NCBI GenBank assembly: GCA_013115135.1
Contig: JABANP010000213.1
Coordinates: forward strand, 1-64,000
Direction: 5' to 3'
Length of the DNA stretch: 64,000 bases
From: Perkinsus olseni
Lineage: Eukaryota > Perkinsozoa > Perkinsida > Perkinsidae
The notes beneath the pieces are model-generated. The model was given only the letters and a program-made list of their open reading frames with translations. It made no database searches and was not told where the DNA came from. Below are positions 1 to 11,897 of this stretch, one piece after another. The stretch's first letter is position 1. Each line of letters starts with the position of its first letter. Made by a program: the position numbers and the translations under genes.

Positions 1-499
1 TTCGAAGCACCTCGAAGGCGTTAAGAAACATCGAGGCGGCGCAAGTTTTGCAAGATGACCCTGTCGTTTGACGCGAAGCATCAGTGCTCCGTCATCGGCC
101 AAGATGTGCTCTCTGGGACCACTTACTCGCCAGAGCTTCCGCTCTGTACACGCGCCTGTAGAACAACCTAGTCTGAAACTGCAAAGTGGGGCGGAGTACA
201 GAGTGCTGCTGTCCTTGACACTGGGGATGTCATGAGTAGCTTGTTGATGTTTTATGAGACCTCGGATCCGTTCTTCGAGGGCAGCCTTGGAGAGAGGCCA
301 AGGGGCAGGGCGGCCTGGTGAACACAATGAGTGAATGGATGGGCAGTGCCAGTGCACATGCTCAGAAGATATCCCATCAAGTGACTTCAATGAGGGACCC
401 TTACAGATGGGATGCTTGGAACTTCACAGCCAAGACCTTCGTCCCCGGCGTGGCTGATCTCATGGGTAGTACTAAGGGCACAGCGCTGGGAGGTGGCGA

Positions 500-1141
500 T
501 AAATCTTCCGATTCGACATCTCCATCGATGAACTTATTGAGCGGCTAACCCTAGTAGTCCAGGCAAGACCTGGTCCGGCGTAAAGTTCGTGATTCAGCAA
601 GACCTCCGTGAGGTGACCTTCAGGTCGTCCCAATCTACGGCCGTATATATCCTCCTCATTTCTGGCTAGCCAGGATCCCGACGACCTCAAAGCATTCTAT
701 CGATCGCTGCCATTCGCATCGAGATTTGACGGCCTTGCCTTCGCCTCCTGTGCGGTAAGGATGTTGCCACGCCTGCTCACAGTTGCTTATCCTGCCACGT
801 CTGCTTCATGTAGATACTGCCGATGCTAGAGGCAGTAAAATACGATATCCCTGTGATACGGCGGTGGGAAATACTACCAATCACTCGGTAGTCAGGATCG
901 TTCGAAGTCCTCGGGATAATCGTTGCTTCTCGACAGGACGTTCGTCGGCATCTACGGCCTTCAATGTGTCTTCCCCCATGAGTTCTACTACTGCTTGCAC
1001 CGCGTAGTACAGTCGGCCTCCTACTACTGCTACAAGATCGGCCCGATGAAAGTTGGGGCAGCTGTAGTAGTGGTAGTCGGGGCGGCAGCCTACGCCTTCG
1101 GACGAGGATGGCGGCGTCGCCGATATGACGATGACTGGTGA
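500..1141 (+). CDS. 3' part of an unknown multi-exon gene, C-terminal membrane segment
   Basis: I do not recognise this protein. Exons can be chained in one frame: an exon ending near 552 (IDELIERLTL), one from 674 to about 759 (DPDDLKAFYRSLPF, then FDGLAFASC), one near 820-880 (MLEAVKYDIPVIRRWEILP) and a last exon ending with a TGA at 1139-1141. Introns are GT-AG. The last exon encodes an aromatic and Cys-rich stretch (FPHEFYYCLHRVV), a short hydrophobic helix rich in Val and Ala (about 15 residues), then a basic-acidic tail GRGWRRRRYDDDW. This looks like a single C-terminal membrane anchor with a short cytosolic tail. The 5' end was not resolved; an open frame at 318-548 overlaps it in another frame and may be part of it or chance. 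Confidence 0.45.
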
Positions 1142-1256
1142 TACTTACACTTGTGAATAATAACCGTGTGTTTCGAATCATTGTTTCTTCCGGTGTGAAT
1201 GTTGTATTATTCAGTGGCCTTGATACACTTGCGAGCCGCTTGCTTGTTCTTCGGCC

Positions 1257-2899
1257 ATGCTTGCTTTCCACTTCCGACCAGCCTCGAGGAAGGCGGCGGC
1301 ATTCCTGCGGATTAGGAGAAGCCAACGATGGATGGCGACATCGGCGGCATCAGAGCAGGAGGCCAGTGGCCCTCTGAGCTCACAGGACCCTCTAGCGATC
1401 CTCTCCAGTGGAGGTGACTTCGTCGAGGCCACGAGGAAGGCCGTGACTATGTACGGAGTGTTCGGCTGTGGCAGCGAGGAGAAAGGTAGTGAGGGTTACC
1501 GTTCAAGACTCTCTAGTGGTTCGATCGTGATCGGTGGACGGGGAGCGCGGACGAATCCTGGGCCAGGATTCTTTGCCTTAATCTGCTGTTCCATCGCATA
1601 ATCGCCGAGACCGATGATATAGGAGGTGCCAACCGACTGTGGTGTACTCTACATAATGTAGACTACATTCCTTTGGACTTGTAGATGAGAAATGGCGCGA
1701 GTTCTGCGGGCTACTATGCGCGAAGTGGACGTGGCTGAACGATAATGAGCATTTCTTGCCACCCGAGATCGTCACTGAGCTCTTCAAGGCCATATGTGAA
1801 GAGGGAGAGGTCACATTGGTAGGGCCTCGGACAACGTTTGGCATTCCACCTCCGCATTCGGGGACTGACGCTTCCGAGCAACGGGCGCTGCTATACCCCC
1901 TGGGAGGCGCGATCGGTGGCAGCGACGGCTCTATTTTCCCCTCAGAACTCATTCTGGACGAAAGTGCTTGCGCTTCCGGACTGTACAGCTCGGCATAGAT
2001 TCACTGCCTTTGGGAGCATGGATGTCAAGCAGGCGTCAGAGATGGGCTTAGCTCTGGCTCATATCGGGCGAGTGTAGGCGGCTGGTTTATTCGGATACCA
2101 CATTACAGCGAAGAAGCTCGGTCGCTGTCCTGGACGTGATTTGGTTTTCAGCCATATTCCTCTAGCGCGGCGATTGGAAGCCTGTGCGTCTGCACAGGAT
2201 ACAATGTGGACGATGGAGCTGTCGGGCATTGCTCCTCTGATAAGCGCCCTCGGATTGCAGCAGGTGAGTCAAAGGTGCTGAGATGGGTGCGTTCCACGGA
2301 AGAGTGTGCCCCCATGTGATGGTTGCGTTTTCGGGTTTCACCGAGATTTTGCGGTGAGTCATGACGTCGTCTCGCTTCAGTATGCAGGCCAAGATCTTTA
2401 CGAAGAGATTGCTCAGCGTGTCTGCGAGGAAATGGCGGACCTGAGTCGAGATGAGCTTCTTGAAGTGCTCGAGGCCTTCGTCGAGGTGAGCCATACGAGA
2501 CTTGAGAATCCGAGGAAACGGACTAGCAGCTCCGTTACCGGCACCGCTTACAGCTTTCCGCGCTGGAGGGGATGTGCGGTCGCACATCTACTTCGGTAAT
2601 CTGTTTCATCAGGGAAATATGTATCCTCGGGAGATCATCAAGTATGCCGGTCGAGTGATTCATGAGGGTATGGATACCTTCACCCCTGCCGACTTTATGA
2701 GACTCGCAAGAATGTGAGAAGAAGACGATGATGGGGTTTGGTTTCGTAGCACAGGGGTCTGGCCTTCAGATACCAGAAGATGGATAAGCGGCATGACACG
2801 TTTTGCCGTGCCTGGATCCAGGACATGCTGCATAGTCGAGGGGTTGATGTCGATGCCGAGGCTTGCTCACATCTTGAGCGGGATGGCGATCGGAAGTAA
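1257..2899 (+). CDS. Mitochondrial helical-repeat protein, HPR/FASTK-like (probable)
   Basis: The ATG at 1257 opens a presequence-like N-terminus rich in Arg, Ser and Ala and lacking acidic residues (MLAFHFRPASRKAAAFLRIR), typical of mitochondrial import signals. Further exons splice in frame: one from about 1685 (EKWREFCGLLCAKWTWLND, then LPPEIVTELFKAICEEG), one from about 1945 (FTAFGSMDVKQASEMGLALA), one near 2160-2270 (MELSGIAPLISALGL), one at 2382-2485 (DLYEEIAQRVCEEMADLSRD, then ELLEVLEAFVE), one near 2611-2713 (DTFTPADFMRLAR) and a last exon from about 2775 ending with TAA at 2897-2899. The paired amphipathic helices with a recurring pattern (L-S-x-x-E-L-L-E-V-L-x-A-F) resemble heptatricopeptide/FASTK-type repeats, which in alveolates are linked to organelle RNA or rRNA-fragment binding. 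Function is inferred from this pattern only; no terminal RAP domain was seen. Confidence 0.6.
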
Positions 2900-2936
2900 C
2901 CGGCGGAACGCGGTGGATTCTTAGTAGTATCTGCGT

Positions 2937-3009
2937 GGTCTCGTGGCCTAATGGATAAGGCGTTGGTCTTCGGAACCAAAGATTGTGGGTTCGAGTCCCA
3001 CCGAGATCG
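2937..3009 (+). tRNA. tRNA-Arg(UCG): tRNA-Arg (anticodon UCG)
   Basis: A full cloverleaf can be drawn. Acceptor stem 2937-2943 pairs with 3002-3008 (one G-U), and the discriminator is G3009. The anticodon stem TTGGT (2963-2967) pairs with ACCAA (2975-2979) around the loop CTTCGGA, giving anticodon TCG at 2970-2972. The T arm is GTGGG, TTCGAGT, CCCAC (2985-3001) with a perfect B box. There is no intron. A run of T starts at 3010, a normal RNA polymerase III stop. The gene starts 38 bases after the stop codon of the upstream helical-repeat gene, on the same strand. Confidence 0.95.
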
Positions 3010-3075
3010 TTTTTTCTCTTTTTCTCCTGCTTTGCCAGATATAGTTTGGTGGAAGCATCTTTTGGACTGAACTTT

Positions 3076-4444
3076 ATGAAACAGCTTAGACTGAACACTG
3101 GCACGACCGAGTGGTGGGATAAAGAAGCGGACTACCGAGCACTGAACGGCATAGTACTTGTCGAACAGCGATGCTGATTGCGTGCAAGCGTTCTGAAGGA
3201 GGATTGCATCAGGTCGTCAATGGCTTCTGCAGAGCGGATGAGCGGGCCGTGCGAAGAATGCTGTCGGTGATGTCTCCGCGAGATGTATCGTTTCTGGCAT
3301 CTTCGATATCGAGGGCAACTTTTCTGAAGAACTCCGACGTGGAAGTAGTTGTAGCCGCCATTGTAAGCCGCATTCTCAATAACCAATTCAACAAATTACC
3401 CGCTCAGATGGATCGGTTGCGGTATTTGCTTACACCAGGCAACGAGGTAGGAGTTCCACTGAGAGACAGGGCGGCAGAGTATCTAGCACCCACGATGGAG
3501 CATCTCGTCCGCTGCGGTCGGAATCGGCGGAAGGACAAGTGAATGTCCCTAAACCCTCCAGCCGGAACTTCGAGATTTTCTCCAGGTACCTTGACTGTTC
3601 TTGGGTCGCTATTTGGTTATGCAAAACCGTGTACTCTCGTAGTATACAGCAGATAGTGAGCATAAACAGGTATCTTATCGATGTAGCCTGGTAGCAGGCT
3701 GATCGGTGTATTCCCTATCAACAATGATCAGCAGGTCTCTCGGTCATCTTGGATACTCGGATCTCAACTACCACAAAATCTGGGTCAACTTTTACCTCGA
3801 TCGGCTGGACTCCCTCTCCAAATCCGATATCACTATGATCAAGGACACGTAGAATGTCTCTTCTGTGATAACCGCTTGCTCCAGATCCTCGACAGGTTCA
3901 ACAAACTGAAACTCCACGACGAGGATATTGGCCGCGATCTGTTCTGGCGGCTTGGTCTTCGCTTCCAGCAGTGTGTTGTCAACACAAGCGCTGCTCGGTA
4001 CGTCGCCTCCATTCGTCCGATCGCTGGTTAGAGGCGCTCTTTGTAAGGTTCTACGGCAACCGGGTGAACCGACGGATTCGACGTATCGGATGATTACCCC
4101 TGCTGCAGTGTTGACTGCCCATGGCGTCACGTTTCTGTTTTCCAGAGTGTTGAGTTTGCGTATAGTAACGAGGGGGCACCTTGCTTTCCAACGGCAAAAG
4201 TTGATAAGTGACGGCCACTCCCTCAACCAACACGAGGCCGCGGGGATGAGTAGATAATCTATTGAACCTTGGCGACATGTCTGAAGTAGAGATCGTCCAA
4301 CACTGTTACGGCAGTGGGCGTAGTGGGCGAGACGATATCCTCACCCAGCACTCCCCAACGGAGTATCTCGGACCTGAGCTGATGCTCTATCCGTCGAGGA
4401 AAGCACTCCTCCTGGCCTCACGTTCCCTCAAATTCTCCGTCTAG
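3076..4444 (+). CDS. Second helical-repeat (HPR/FASTK-like) gene, boundaries uncertain
   Basis: Several exons carry the same style of paired helices as the gene upstream of the tRNA. One is at 3171-3540 (MSPRDVSFLASSISRATF; ILNNQFNKLPAQMDRLRYLL). Another runs from about 3723 to 3850 (ISRSLGHLGYSDLNYHKIW; DRLDSLSKSDITMI) and splices through a 47-nt intron ending at about 3892 into FNKLKLHDEDIGRDLFWRLG. The last clear open stretch (LLNLGDMSEVEIVQHCY) reaches a TAG at 4442-4444. The joins between 3540 and 3723 and after 4040 could not be fixed, and the start is a guess: an ATG at 3076 opens a short frame and another ATG lies at 3171. It may be one gene or two fragments. An RNA-binding organelle role is inferred only from the repeat type. 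Confidence 0.45.
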
Positions 4445-5138
4445 GAGAGGCACGCCGCCCTTAAATTCGTCGACCTTCGGGCTATGACTGAATCACACTG
4501 ACGCCTGGAACTAGCATCCTGAGCGTCGTCAAGTGGCTGACCTCCCTTTCGTTATCGGCGTCGGTTGGGCCCTCGACGCCTGTCGAGGTTCCTCGTTCTC
4601 CTTGCCACTTTTTCTCGTACCTCGACTCACTCGCCTGCTACGCAGTTGTCCTCCACCGAGACTTTCTGAAACAAAATAAACTATACTTCTCGCCGCGCGC
4701 TGAGCTGACCACCGGCAGAGAGGATCGTGAAAGGCCTCCTTGTTGTTGCGGCCGCGGTCCTCTTCTTCAAGAGGTCACACGTCGTGATTTGCTCGTTTGA
4801 ATCATCGCTCGATGAGCGTTCGACCATCAGTAAGCCGTGAGAAGGCATTGCAACTGCCTGGAGGGGACCCTGGGAGAGCCTCTGACCAACACAACACCGT
4901 CGCTGTTCCGTAACATCCGAACGAGAGGTGCTTCATTGCTCATGTCAGTGGAAGTAGCTAGCGTGAATGATACATGGACGAACGATGCTATCCATGCTCC
5001 CCAGCGTTGAGCCGCTCGAGGAGCGGCCGAGTGGCGTCTTCAGCCGATATGCCAGAGTTGGTCCTCGAGGCCGACAGCGACGGGAAGGCTCTCATGATGG
5101 GCCCCAGCAGACTCCCATTCCGCATGGCACGGTCTTCA
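4445..5138. other. Region without a convincing gene
   Basis: This lies between the 3' end of the second helical-repeat gene and the 3' end of the first Kir gene, which converge here. Only short open frames are present. It may hold untranslated 3' ends of both genes and perhaps a last exon of either. A GC-rich CGCCGCGCGCTGAG stretch is at about 4692-4705. Confidence 0.4.
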
Positions 5139-6700
5139 TTAACACGTACGCGGAGTGACCGACCCGTCATCGGTGACCTCTGCTGCTGCGGCCGTGCTGC
5201 TGGGCTGTTTCTCGTGAAAGTAAACTTTATCCAGACAATTGACGTCCACGTCGTAGCATCCACTGTCCCCTTGCCTGTGCACTATGTTGCGCCAGTTTAT
5301 CCTCTCAGTGCCTTCCGGCATCCAGATCACTTTGTGCAAGTTCCAGCTTTTCCTAACACCAATCACCCGGCCGGTGGTAGCATCCGTGAACTCGATGGTG
5401 CAGACTAGTTCGAACTCTGTCGAGTCTCCCTCGGGATGGTCCTCAGTGAGCAGCTCCGGATTCTCTCAAGTCGAAGTGCTGTCGTGCCGCTTGATGCGGT
5501 CCTTGTCGTTCCTTCCGTTTCGTCAGCCTCCCTGGCTTCACCTTCCTCCTCTCCCGCTTTGTGCAGTGCCCATCCTCTTATCGACCCGCCTGTAGGGCAC
5601 AGTTACGGTGACCTCAACAGGGAGGCTCATAAACTCTAGCGGAATAGAGGTCGATATGTCGCTGATCTCCTCGACGCTCGGACATACCCAACCATCAGTC
5701 TTGCATGGATGATGCTCAACCAGGAAACAGCGGATATTCACGCCGAAAAAATGGCGATGGAAAACGTTAACCAGCCGGAAGCACAGCTGGACTGTGCTCT
5801 CCTCGTCCGGTAGAGAGACCGAGGCACTCGATACACTGTAGGAGGATTCACTTCGGGGTCCTCCCTGGTGCCGCAAGGAGCGATCACTGATGCTAGAATC
5901 TTCGCTGAGGAAGGGATCTGGGAGTCGATGGTTGTGAAGATGATGATGACTATGATGATGGTGATAATGATGATACTCGACGCATGGGATGGCGTAGAGT
6001 ACAGTGGAGAAGGCGCAGGAGAGTTCATGACGGTTGCCTAGGGTGAACTTGGCAAAGACTACGCCAGTGAGGCCAGTGTGGCACATGACCCCGGAGATGG
6101 CCATGACGGTGACCCAGGAGTGTGTGGAGAAGCACACCGGATGCATGGCACCGTAGCCGATGGTGAACATAGTCTGAGGAGAGGGCGGTGAGACGCGGAG
6201 AGGCATCAGGAAGAAGGACATACTTCAACGGTGAAGAAGAAGGCATCGAACCAGCCATGTGCTTCCTCTACGCAGGCCATGGTCGGGTCGCTCAGGGACA
6301 GGGCCGTCGCGAAGACACCAATAAGCAACATGTAGCAGCAGAAGCAATCTGATGACCAGCAGGGAGGGTCGAACAAGGCAACTCCTACGGATGAGGTGAG
6401 AACTCACAAAACCAAAGCTTCTGCCATGACATTCGGATGAGCGTCGGGAAGAGATCGAACTTCCAAGTGAGCCAAAGTCTGGCTGCCGCTGATAGCCGCA
6501 AGTCGACGTTATACACGCCTCGCTTGGACACGATGGACTTGCCCGTGGCCGAGGAAAACAATCTGAAGCGGACTGCTGAGGCTAGTCAGCAAGAGCAGCA
6601 GTTGCTGTATGGCCACTTACTCATTATAGGTCTTCCTCGCGATGGTGCTTCTCCTACCTGCCAAAGAACAAACTATAGTGATAATCATTATCGAATATAA
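5139..6700 (-). CDS. Inward-rectifier potassium channel, Kir family (Kir1)
   Basis: This reads on the minus strand as a Kir subunit in many exons. An N-terminal segment (GKSIVSKRGVYNVD, entering at about 6572) matches the cytosolic strand before the slide helix. The slide helix and M1 follow (LWLTWKFDLFPTLIRM, then MLLIGVFATALSL), then the pore helix and the filter TIGYG at about 6150-6165. Conserved cysteines lie on both sides of the pore (MACVEE and HPVCF), as in eukaryotic Kir channels. M2 ends in VVFAKFTLG. The cytosolic domain follows (LCFRLVNVF; CFLVEHHP; PLEFMSLPVEV; RKSWNLHKVIWMPEGTE; CYDVDV). The frame stops at 5139 after TDDGSVTPRTC, but the tail differs from its two paralogues and may continue through another intron. 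The first exon was not found. It is the most diverged of the three tandem copies. Confidence 0.85.
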
Positions 6701-7673
6701 AATATGATTATGAACCACTAGCTCGCAATAAGTGTATGAGGGAACGCTATGTTAGTAACGTAATTAGCTAACCTGTCTACGGAGGCAATATGCCACAGTC
6801 GCGTCTGCTGCTGATGCCTTACGTGTCTCATTGACTGCCTCCACGAATGCTCCCAGATCAGCAGGGCTGAGTATCATCGATAGTCTGTGTGAAGAGGAAG
6901 ACCCCGCTCCCCCAGCTGAGCGACGAGAGGCTGACGAACGCCTCCTGAGGGATCAGTACAGCGTATTATTGGCGGCCATAGTTTACCTCGCCTACCTATA
7001 GCGCTCATTTGTAGGCTCGAGACGGGTCGGCTGGACGGGTCTGTCCGCCCCTGAAACTTTGCCTCGGTCGTCAAATTCATTGTCGTCTGCCGGCAGCGGC
7101 AGTGAAGTGTCGTAAACCTGCTGAGGCTCGGGTGTGGTGAGCCGTAGTCTTGGGACGTCTGGCCGAGTGGACTGCATTTAGTACCGCACTAAGCGGTTAC
7201 CTTGTTGGAAGAAAAACTATCGCGCTGGGGTACAGAAGCCTCTACAGTCAGCGTTGGCCTTGGGCACGGCGGAGCGTTACAACGTCGTTGATTACACGAA
7301 GCGAGCTTTCGATAATCGGAAACTCCTCGACGGCTGGACTAGCAGGGATGCCTTCCCCCGACCGTACTGATCGATTGACCAAACCAACAACCCAGAATTG
7401 CGCGGAGGGAATTCGAAGTCGAAACCCAATCGGGGTGAAGAAAATGATGGGGAAACACAGGTAACCGACTGACTGGAAAGATACCATCGGCACCGTCTGT
7501 CCACAGTGACTGTGTATGTAAGGAAAAAGTAATTAACAAATGGGTACAGTAAACAAATTGCTAATATCGATTGTTCATGACAAGATAGTAGAGGTTTATC
7601 AACCATCGGCGGCAGGCCAAATGGCCGTGATATGCCGCCGCCGTCGTTGTTGCTAGTGACAGAACCGTGGCAG
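6701..7673. other. Intergenic region between Kir1 and Kir2
   Basis: This stretch should contain the 5' end of Kir1 and the 3' untranslated end of Kir2, both minus strand. Open frames here are short and show no family I recognise. The first exon of Kir1 may lie in the first few hundred bases. Confidence 0.4.
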
Positions 7674-10611
7674 CTACACCAAGCTGTCAACCAATCTCGA
7701 TCGCAGTTTCCGCCATCGACTGCGCCATCGCGGAGAGGTATTCTGTCGCTTCTTCTTCTCGTGGCTTGGACTTGACGCGGACACGTCATGGGGGGTGGCG
7801 CCCTTGTCTCGGGGATTCTCGATGTCGTGGTCATCACCAGCACTGGACCTGAACCTCCAACCATGAGCAAACGTCCGCGGCATCAGTCGATCTTTACTTG
7901 GTTCCCCCAGAGGGGACAACTGTGCTCTCTGAGGATTCGCTACTGCTGTTGAACTTGATGCCCCAGTCGGAGAGGGTGTGACTTCGACACGGCCTGACAC
8001 CGAGATGCGTCGGACCGCCAGAGAGACCTACTGGGCATACGCTGCTCGCCTGTGCCGTGTGCCTGTCGTCGGTTCCTCCGAGTCATCACAACCGGTAGAG
8101 TCAGCCGATTCCCCGCGAACCTGGAGAGGGGAACGAAGACTGCCATAGCTAGAGCGAATCCGAGCATAGCACTTACGGTCATGTCATTGGCCGACTCCAT
8201 GCGGTTAGCCTCTACAAGATCGTAGGCGTCGTCGGTGAGGGCGTCGAGGTTGCTGACCTGAGGGACAAGGGGAATGCAACGACGCAGCTCAGGCAGAGGC
8301 CACTCACATCAACATCGTAGGAACCATCGTCACCGATCCGCTTCACAATCTGCGCCCAGCACAGTGAGCCCTCCGTTCCCGCCGGCAGCCACGTGACTTC
8401 CGACAACGGCCACGACTTCCGGGCGTTGATCTCGTTACCTAGGAGATGGAGGGAGGCCTCTTCTACCACGAGACGGGAAGGCGACTCTACCAGTGGTAGC
8501 GTCCGTGAATTCTACGGTACAGACGAGCTCGAAACTGCTGCTGCTCTTGCCGGTAGTGGATTGCATTTGCCGTAAACGCCTGAGGTTCATGAGACCTGGG
8601 AGGTCCCGCTAATCCGAGGAGCTGCGATACCTCTCAGGGCTGACAGCTCGGCCGGGGTTGTCGTGGACTAGAGAAGCTGCAGCGGGCCCCTTGACTGACT
8701 TCGGAATCGGCGGCAAGGTCCTGTGGTTCAACGCCTCGATATGGTTGCTGAACCTGAAGTGCAAGACGCAGTGGAAGACTCATGCTAGCCGGTGAATGCT
8801 CACCCCGGACTGAAGTGACGCACCCAATTCCGTTCTCGTAGAGTGATGGTGTTGGTGTTGTCGTATGGCTGTTCCGTAGGCAACTTACCGTCCCCGGCCA
8901 GCGAAGGGGAGGGCGTGTTGGAGCAGCTCAGTGGATTCGATTCACCTACATTGATCAGGCTTGCCCGAACGAGCCCAAGCCCGGCTGGTGTGCGCCCCCT
9001 ACCTCCTGGCACGTCATCACAACTGCTGCTGCTGTTGCTGTCTCCGCGTCAGCCTCATCATCTATATCAGCGATAACGGCGAGCTTGTCGAGGGGTATGT
9101 AGGCACAGACTTCCACGGGCAAGCTCATGAACTCCAGCGGCATCGAGGTGTCGAAGAAGTGCAGTTCCTGAAGGACCGAAGCGAAATACCCAACCGAACG
9201 ACAACTCCACTAGGATAATGTATCTCAACTCGTACGGCGATGTCGTAAACCTCCTGGCTGGGAGACCGATGCCATCCCGAGCGCTTCGATCACCACACTC
9301 CGTTCACTGTTACGCAGCGAGCACCGGCAGCAGCTGCAGCAGTCGTCGTCGTCTATCGATTCTCGCTCCCCTCCGAGGCGATACGAAGTATCCAGGCAAC
9401 AAGGACCGCTTGTCTCGGAGATTCTTACTCATGTTCTACCGTGCTCATACTTAGCGAGAATTCCGGCTAATATCGCTGCATCGACTAATTCCAGTGCGGA
9501 CTCGATCGGTAATGCTGAATGTTCTCTCAAGATCCTCGCGAGAGCGTTAATGAATGCTGAGCAAGGCTACTCACCTGCACTGTGGGGCAGCTCCAACCGT
9601 CCAGAGAGGTGTCATGTTCGACAAGGAACAGCCGCATGTTAACATGGAAAAAATTCCGATGAAACACCTACAGGGAGGGAACGGTGTGAGGAACCCGGGC
9701 CTGGTAGGAGCTGGGCTGCTACATCAACGAATCGAAAACATAGTCGAAGATGCTTGTCCAACTGCTCATCCTCGCCCTCAACGACCTCATCCTCTTTCCG
9801 CACTGCTCTGTCTTTGCCTTCCCTGAGAACACTCCCGGATCACTGCCATCGGGCTCACACGATCGATATTACTCGCTGGACTCGCTTGAGGGGAATTCAT
9901 GATCGTAGCCAGGAGGGGGTATCGCCAGAAGCCGAGTGGAGAAGGCGCAAGCGACATTACGCGAATCTGAGAACGAAAGAGAGTCGAGGATACCACAGCA
10001 GCAGACTGAGGCCTCCCCTACTGTCGAGAGTGAACTTGGTAAAGACAATCCCAGTAAGAGGGCGGTATGCATGATCATGCCCAGAATGGATATAATGGTA
10101 ACCCCAACATTAGTACCAAAACAAAGGGGCTCCTTACCACCATAACCAATAGTGAAGATCGTCTGGACCTGAGTAGAGACGAGGGTCAGGGAAATAGAGA
10201 GAACATCGGCATCAGCTCCTACGACAAAGAAATAGTAGTCTGGGAAGTTGTTAACGCTACTAGCACAGACATAGTGAGGGTCGATGATCTGCAGCCCCAC
10301 GGCGTATAGCCCTATAGTCAGCACATATCTGCGGAAGGAGCGGTACGGCGCTCACGGACAAGTTAGCCAAGAGACTGTTAGCCTACGTTATTGTTATATA
10401 GAGAAACAGCTTTTTGTAAGGCAGTCTGATGATGCAGGCGAATGCATCGTAGAACCAATTCAAGTACAACTGCGAAGAGCAGTAGGTTGAAGCATGCGCT
10501 ACGCAGAGCGGAAAGATTCACCTTAGTCCCTTCGGGAATGAGTCGATGGACGTTGACTTCTCCTCGTGGAGATATGATACTCCTCCGCCCACCTCGCATG
10601 AAGACCCTCAT
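7674..10611 (-). CDS. Inward-rectifier potassium channel, Kir family (Kir2)
   Basis: Minus-strand, multi-exon Kir subunit. The ATG at 10609-10611 is the first in frame with GGRRSIISPRGEVNVHRLIP; an intron follows, then the slide helix YLNWFYDAFACIIRL. Next come M1 and the turret (PHYVCASSV, NFPDYYFFVV), the filter TIGYG at about 10140-10155, the second conserved Cys (KEPLCFG) and M2 (GVTIISILGMIMHTAL). Cytosolic exons include PLEFMSLPVEVCAYIPLDKL (about 9080-9140), the beta strand near 8800-8857 (NTITLRERNWVRHF), ARKSWPLSEVTWLPAGTE (about 8370-8430) and GSYDVDV. After the Kir fold there is a long extra tail: SNLDALTDDAYDLVE, a hydrophobic stretch AMLGFALAMAVFVPL, a SDWGIKF segment, and a basic Ser-rich end RSRLVDSLV with its stop at 7674. 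The tail motifs recur in Kir3. Potassium selectivity is expected from the filter. An unspotted exon upstream of 10611 is possible. Confidence 0.88.
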
Positions 10612-11897
10612 ATCGAACCAGGAGCTGCTGCTGCCACTGAGAAAATGAATAACGTAAAATTAAGATGATGCCGATGCATTGACGATACTATTCGTCGCTA
10701 TAACTGGCGTGTCTTGAAATTTCGTGGCGCGCGAGAGATGATTCCGTAGGAAAAGTACAAACGAGGCACTTCCGGACACCGTCCGTCCACTACAAACGTC
10801 GGCGGAGGCGAGCTAGAAGCAGTTCACGACCATTTCCCGCATCCACGAGTGGGAGCCTGCTGCCGGCTTTTCAAGAAGGATATAGCCTCGCAAGCCACTC
10901 TCTCCCCATCTAGCGATGACTGGGGCTTATGCAGTTTGATACTTCTACTACCTGGTGCTCTTGTGGCTGGTGGTATCCTCATCCCACAGAGGGACATCAA
11001 GGGCGGCAGTCTGACAGCGTTCGGGACCCAATGCACCGCGTTGGGTTGATCTAATCCGTGCAAGGTTAGGCTCCGATTCACCACGCTGGCCAATGCGCTG
11101 TTGCTGCTCTTTCCAACGACCATAGGTTTCCTACCACAAGGGACGCTACCATGTCCAACGCCGTCTCGAAAATTACCTACCATATCGCTGTCATTTCGTC
11201 TATAAGAGGCGCCTTGCGGTACCCTACCCAATGCTGCTAACCCAGGGGATGCAGGACCTGAACTCGATCCATCCACAGCCATCGTCCGATGCGGGATCTG
11301 AGACCAACGAGCCCCCCTTACGACTACCACTGACGCCTCTCTCATGGTGCTGCTCTTCCCCATCGCGCCTAGTAGAGGACAATAGAGGCTCCTCGACCTG
11401 CGTCCTTCCCCGGGATGTCAGAGGCGCTTTGCTGGATGATTGGGATAGTGCATGATTCATTAAAAGTGGTATCTCAGGACAAGCACGGCCATTGGACGAT
11501 TCTGCCTAGGCTCGTTTGCCACACCAGCGTGGTTCTCTCTACAACGCCCACTACCGCATTGACTGACCCGCAGTCCGCGAACCCAACACTGCATCGAAGC
11601 AGAAGCCAGAGTGTCTTCTAAACCAGGGTCTCCTCATAATTTACCAAGTGAATCGTACCAAGGAGCCGTGGCCAGAGAAAGAAAGAGTTCAGAATGGTGA
11701 TAACGAACAGGAAAGGGGGACACCCTCGTCTCGATAAACGTGGCAATAATTATCATATTTGTCACTTTACAAATTCCATACAGCGTGAACTTTATGTCCA
11801 TACAAAAAGAGAATGGCCTAGCCCGATTCATATAATACATCATCGCTACGTTACTGCTGCCAAGGACCTAGGACGTCCCCAAAAGCTCAGCTCCCAG
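10612..11897. other. Intergenic region between Kir2 and Kir3, gene content unresolved
   Basis: The region holds the promoter side of Kir2 and the 3' side of Kir3. A minus-strand open frame of 179 codons (10824-11363) and plus-strand pieces with hydrophobic stretches (for example LANALLLLFPTTIGFL near 11090) overlap each other. Neither could be spliced into a convincing protein or matched to a family. A GC-rich TGGCGCGCGAGA is at about 10725-10736, upstream of Kir2. Confidence 0.35.
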
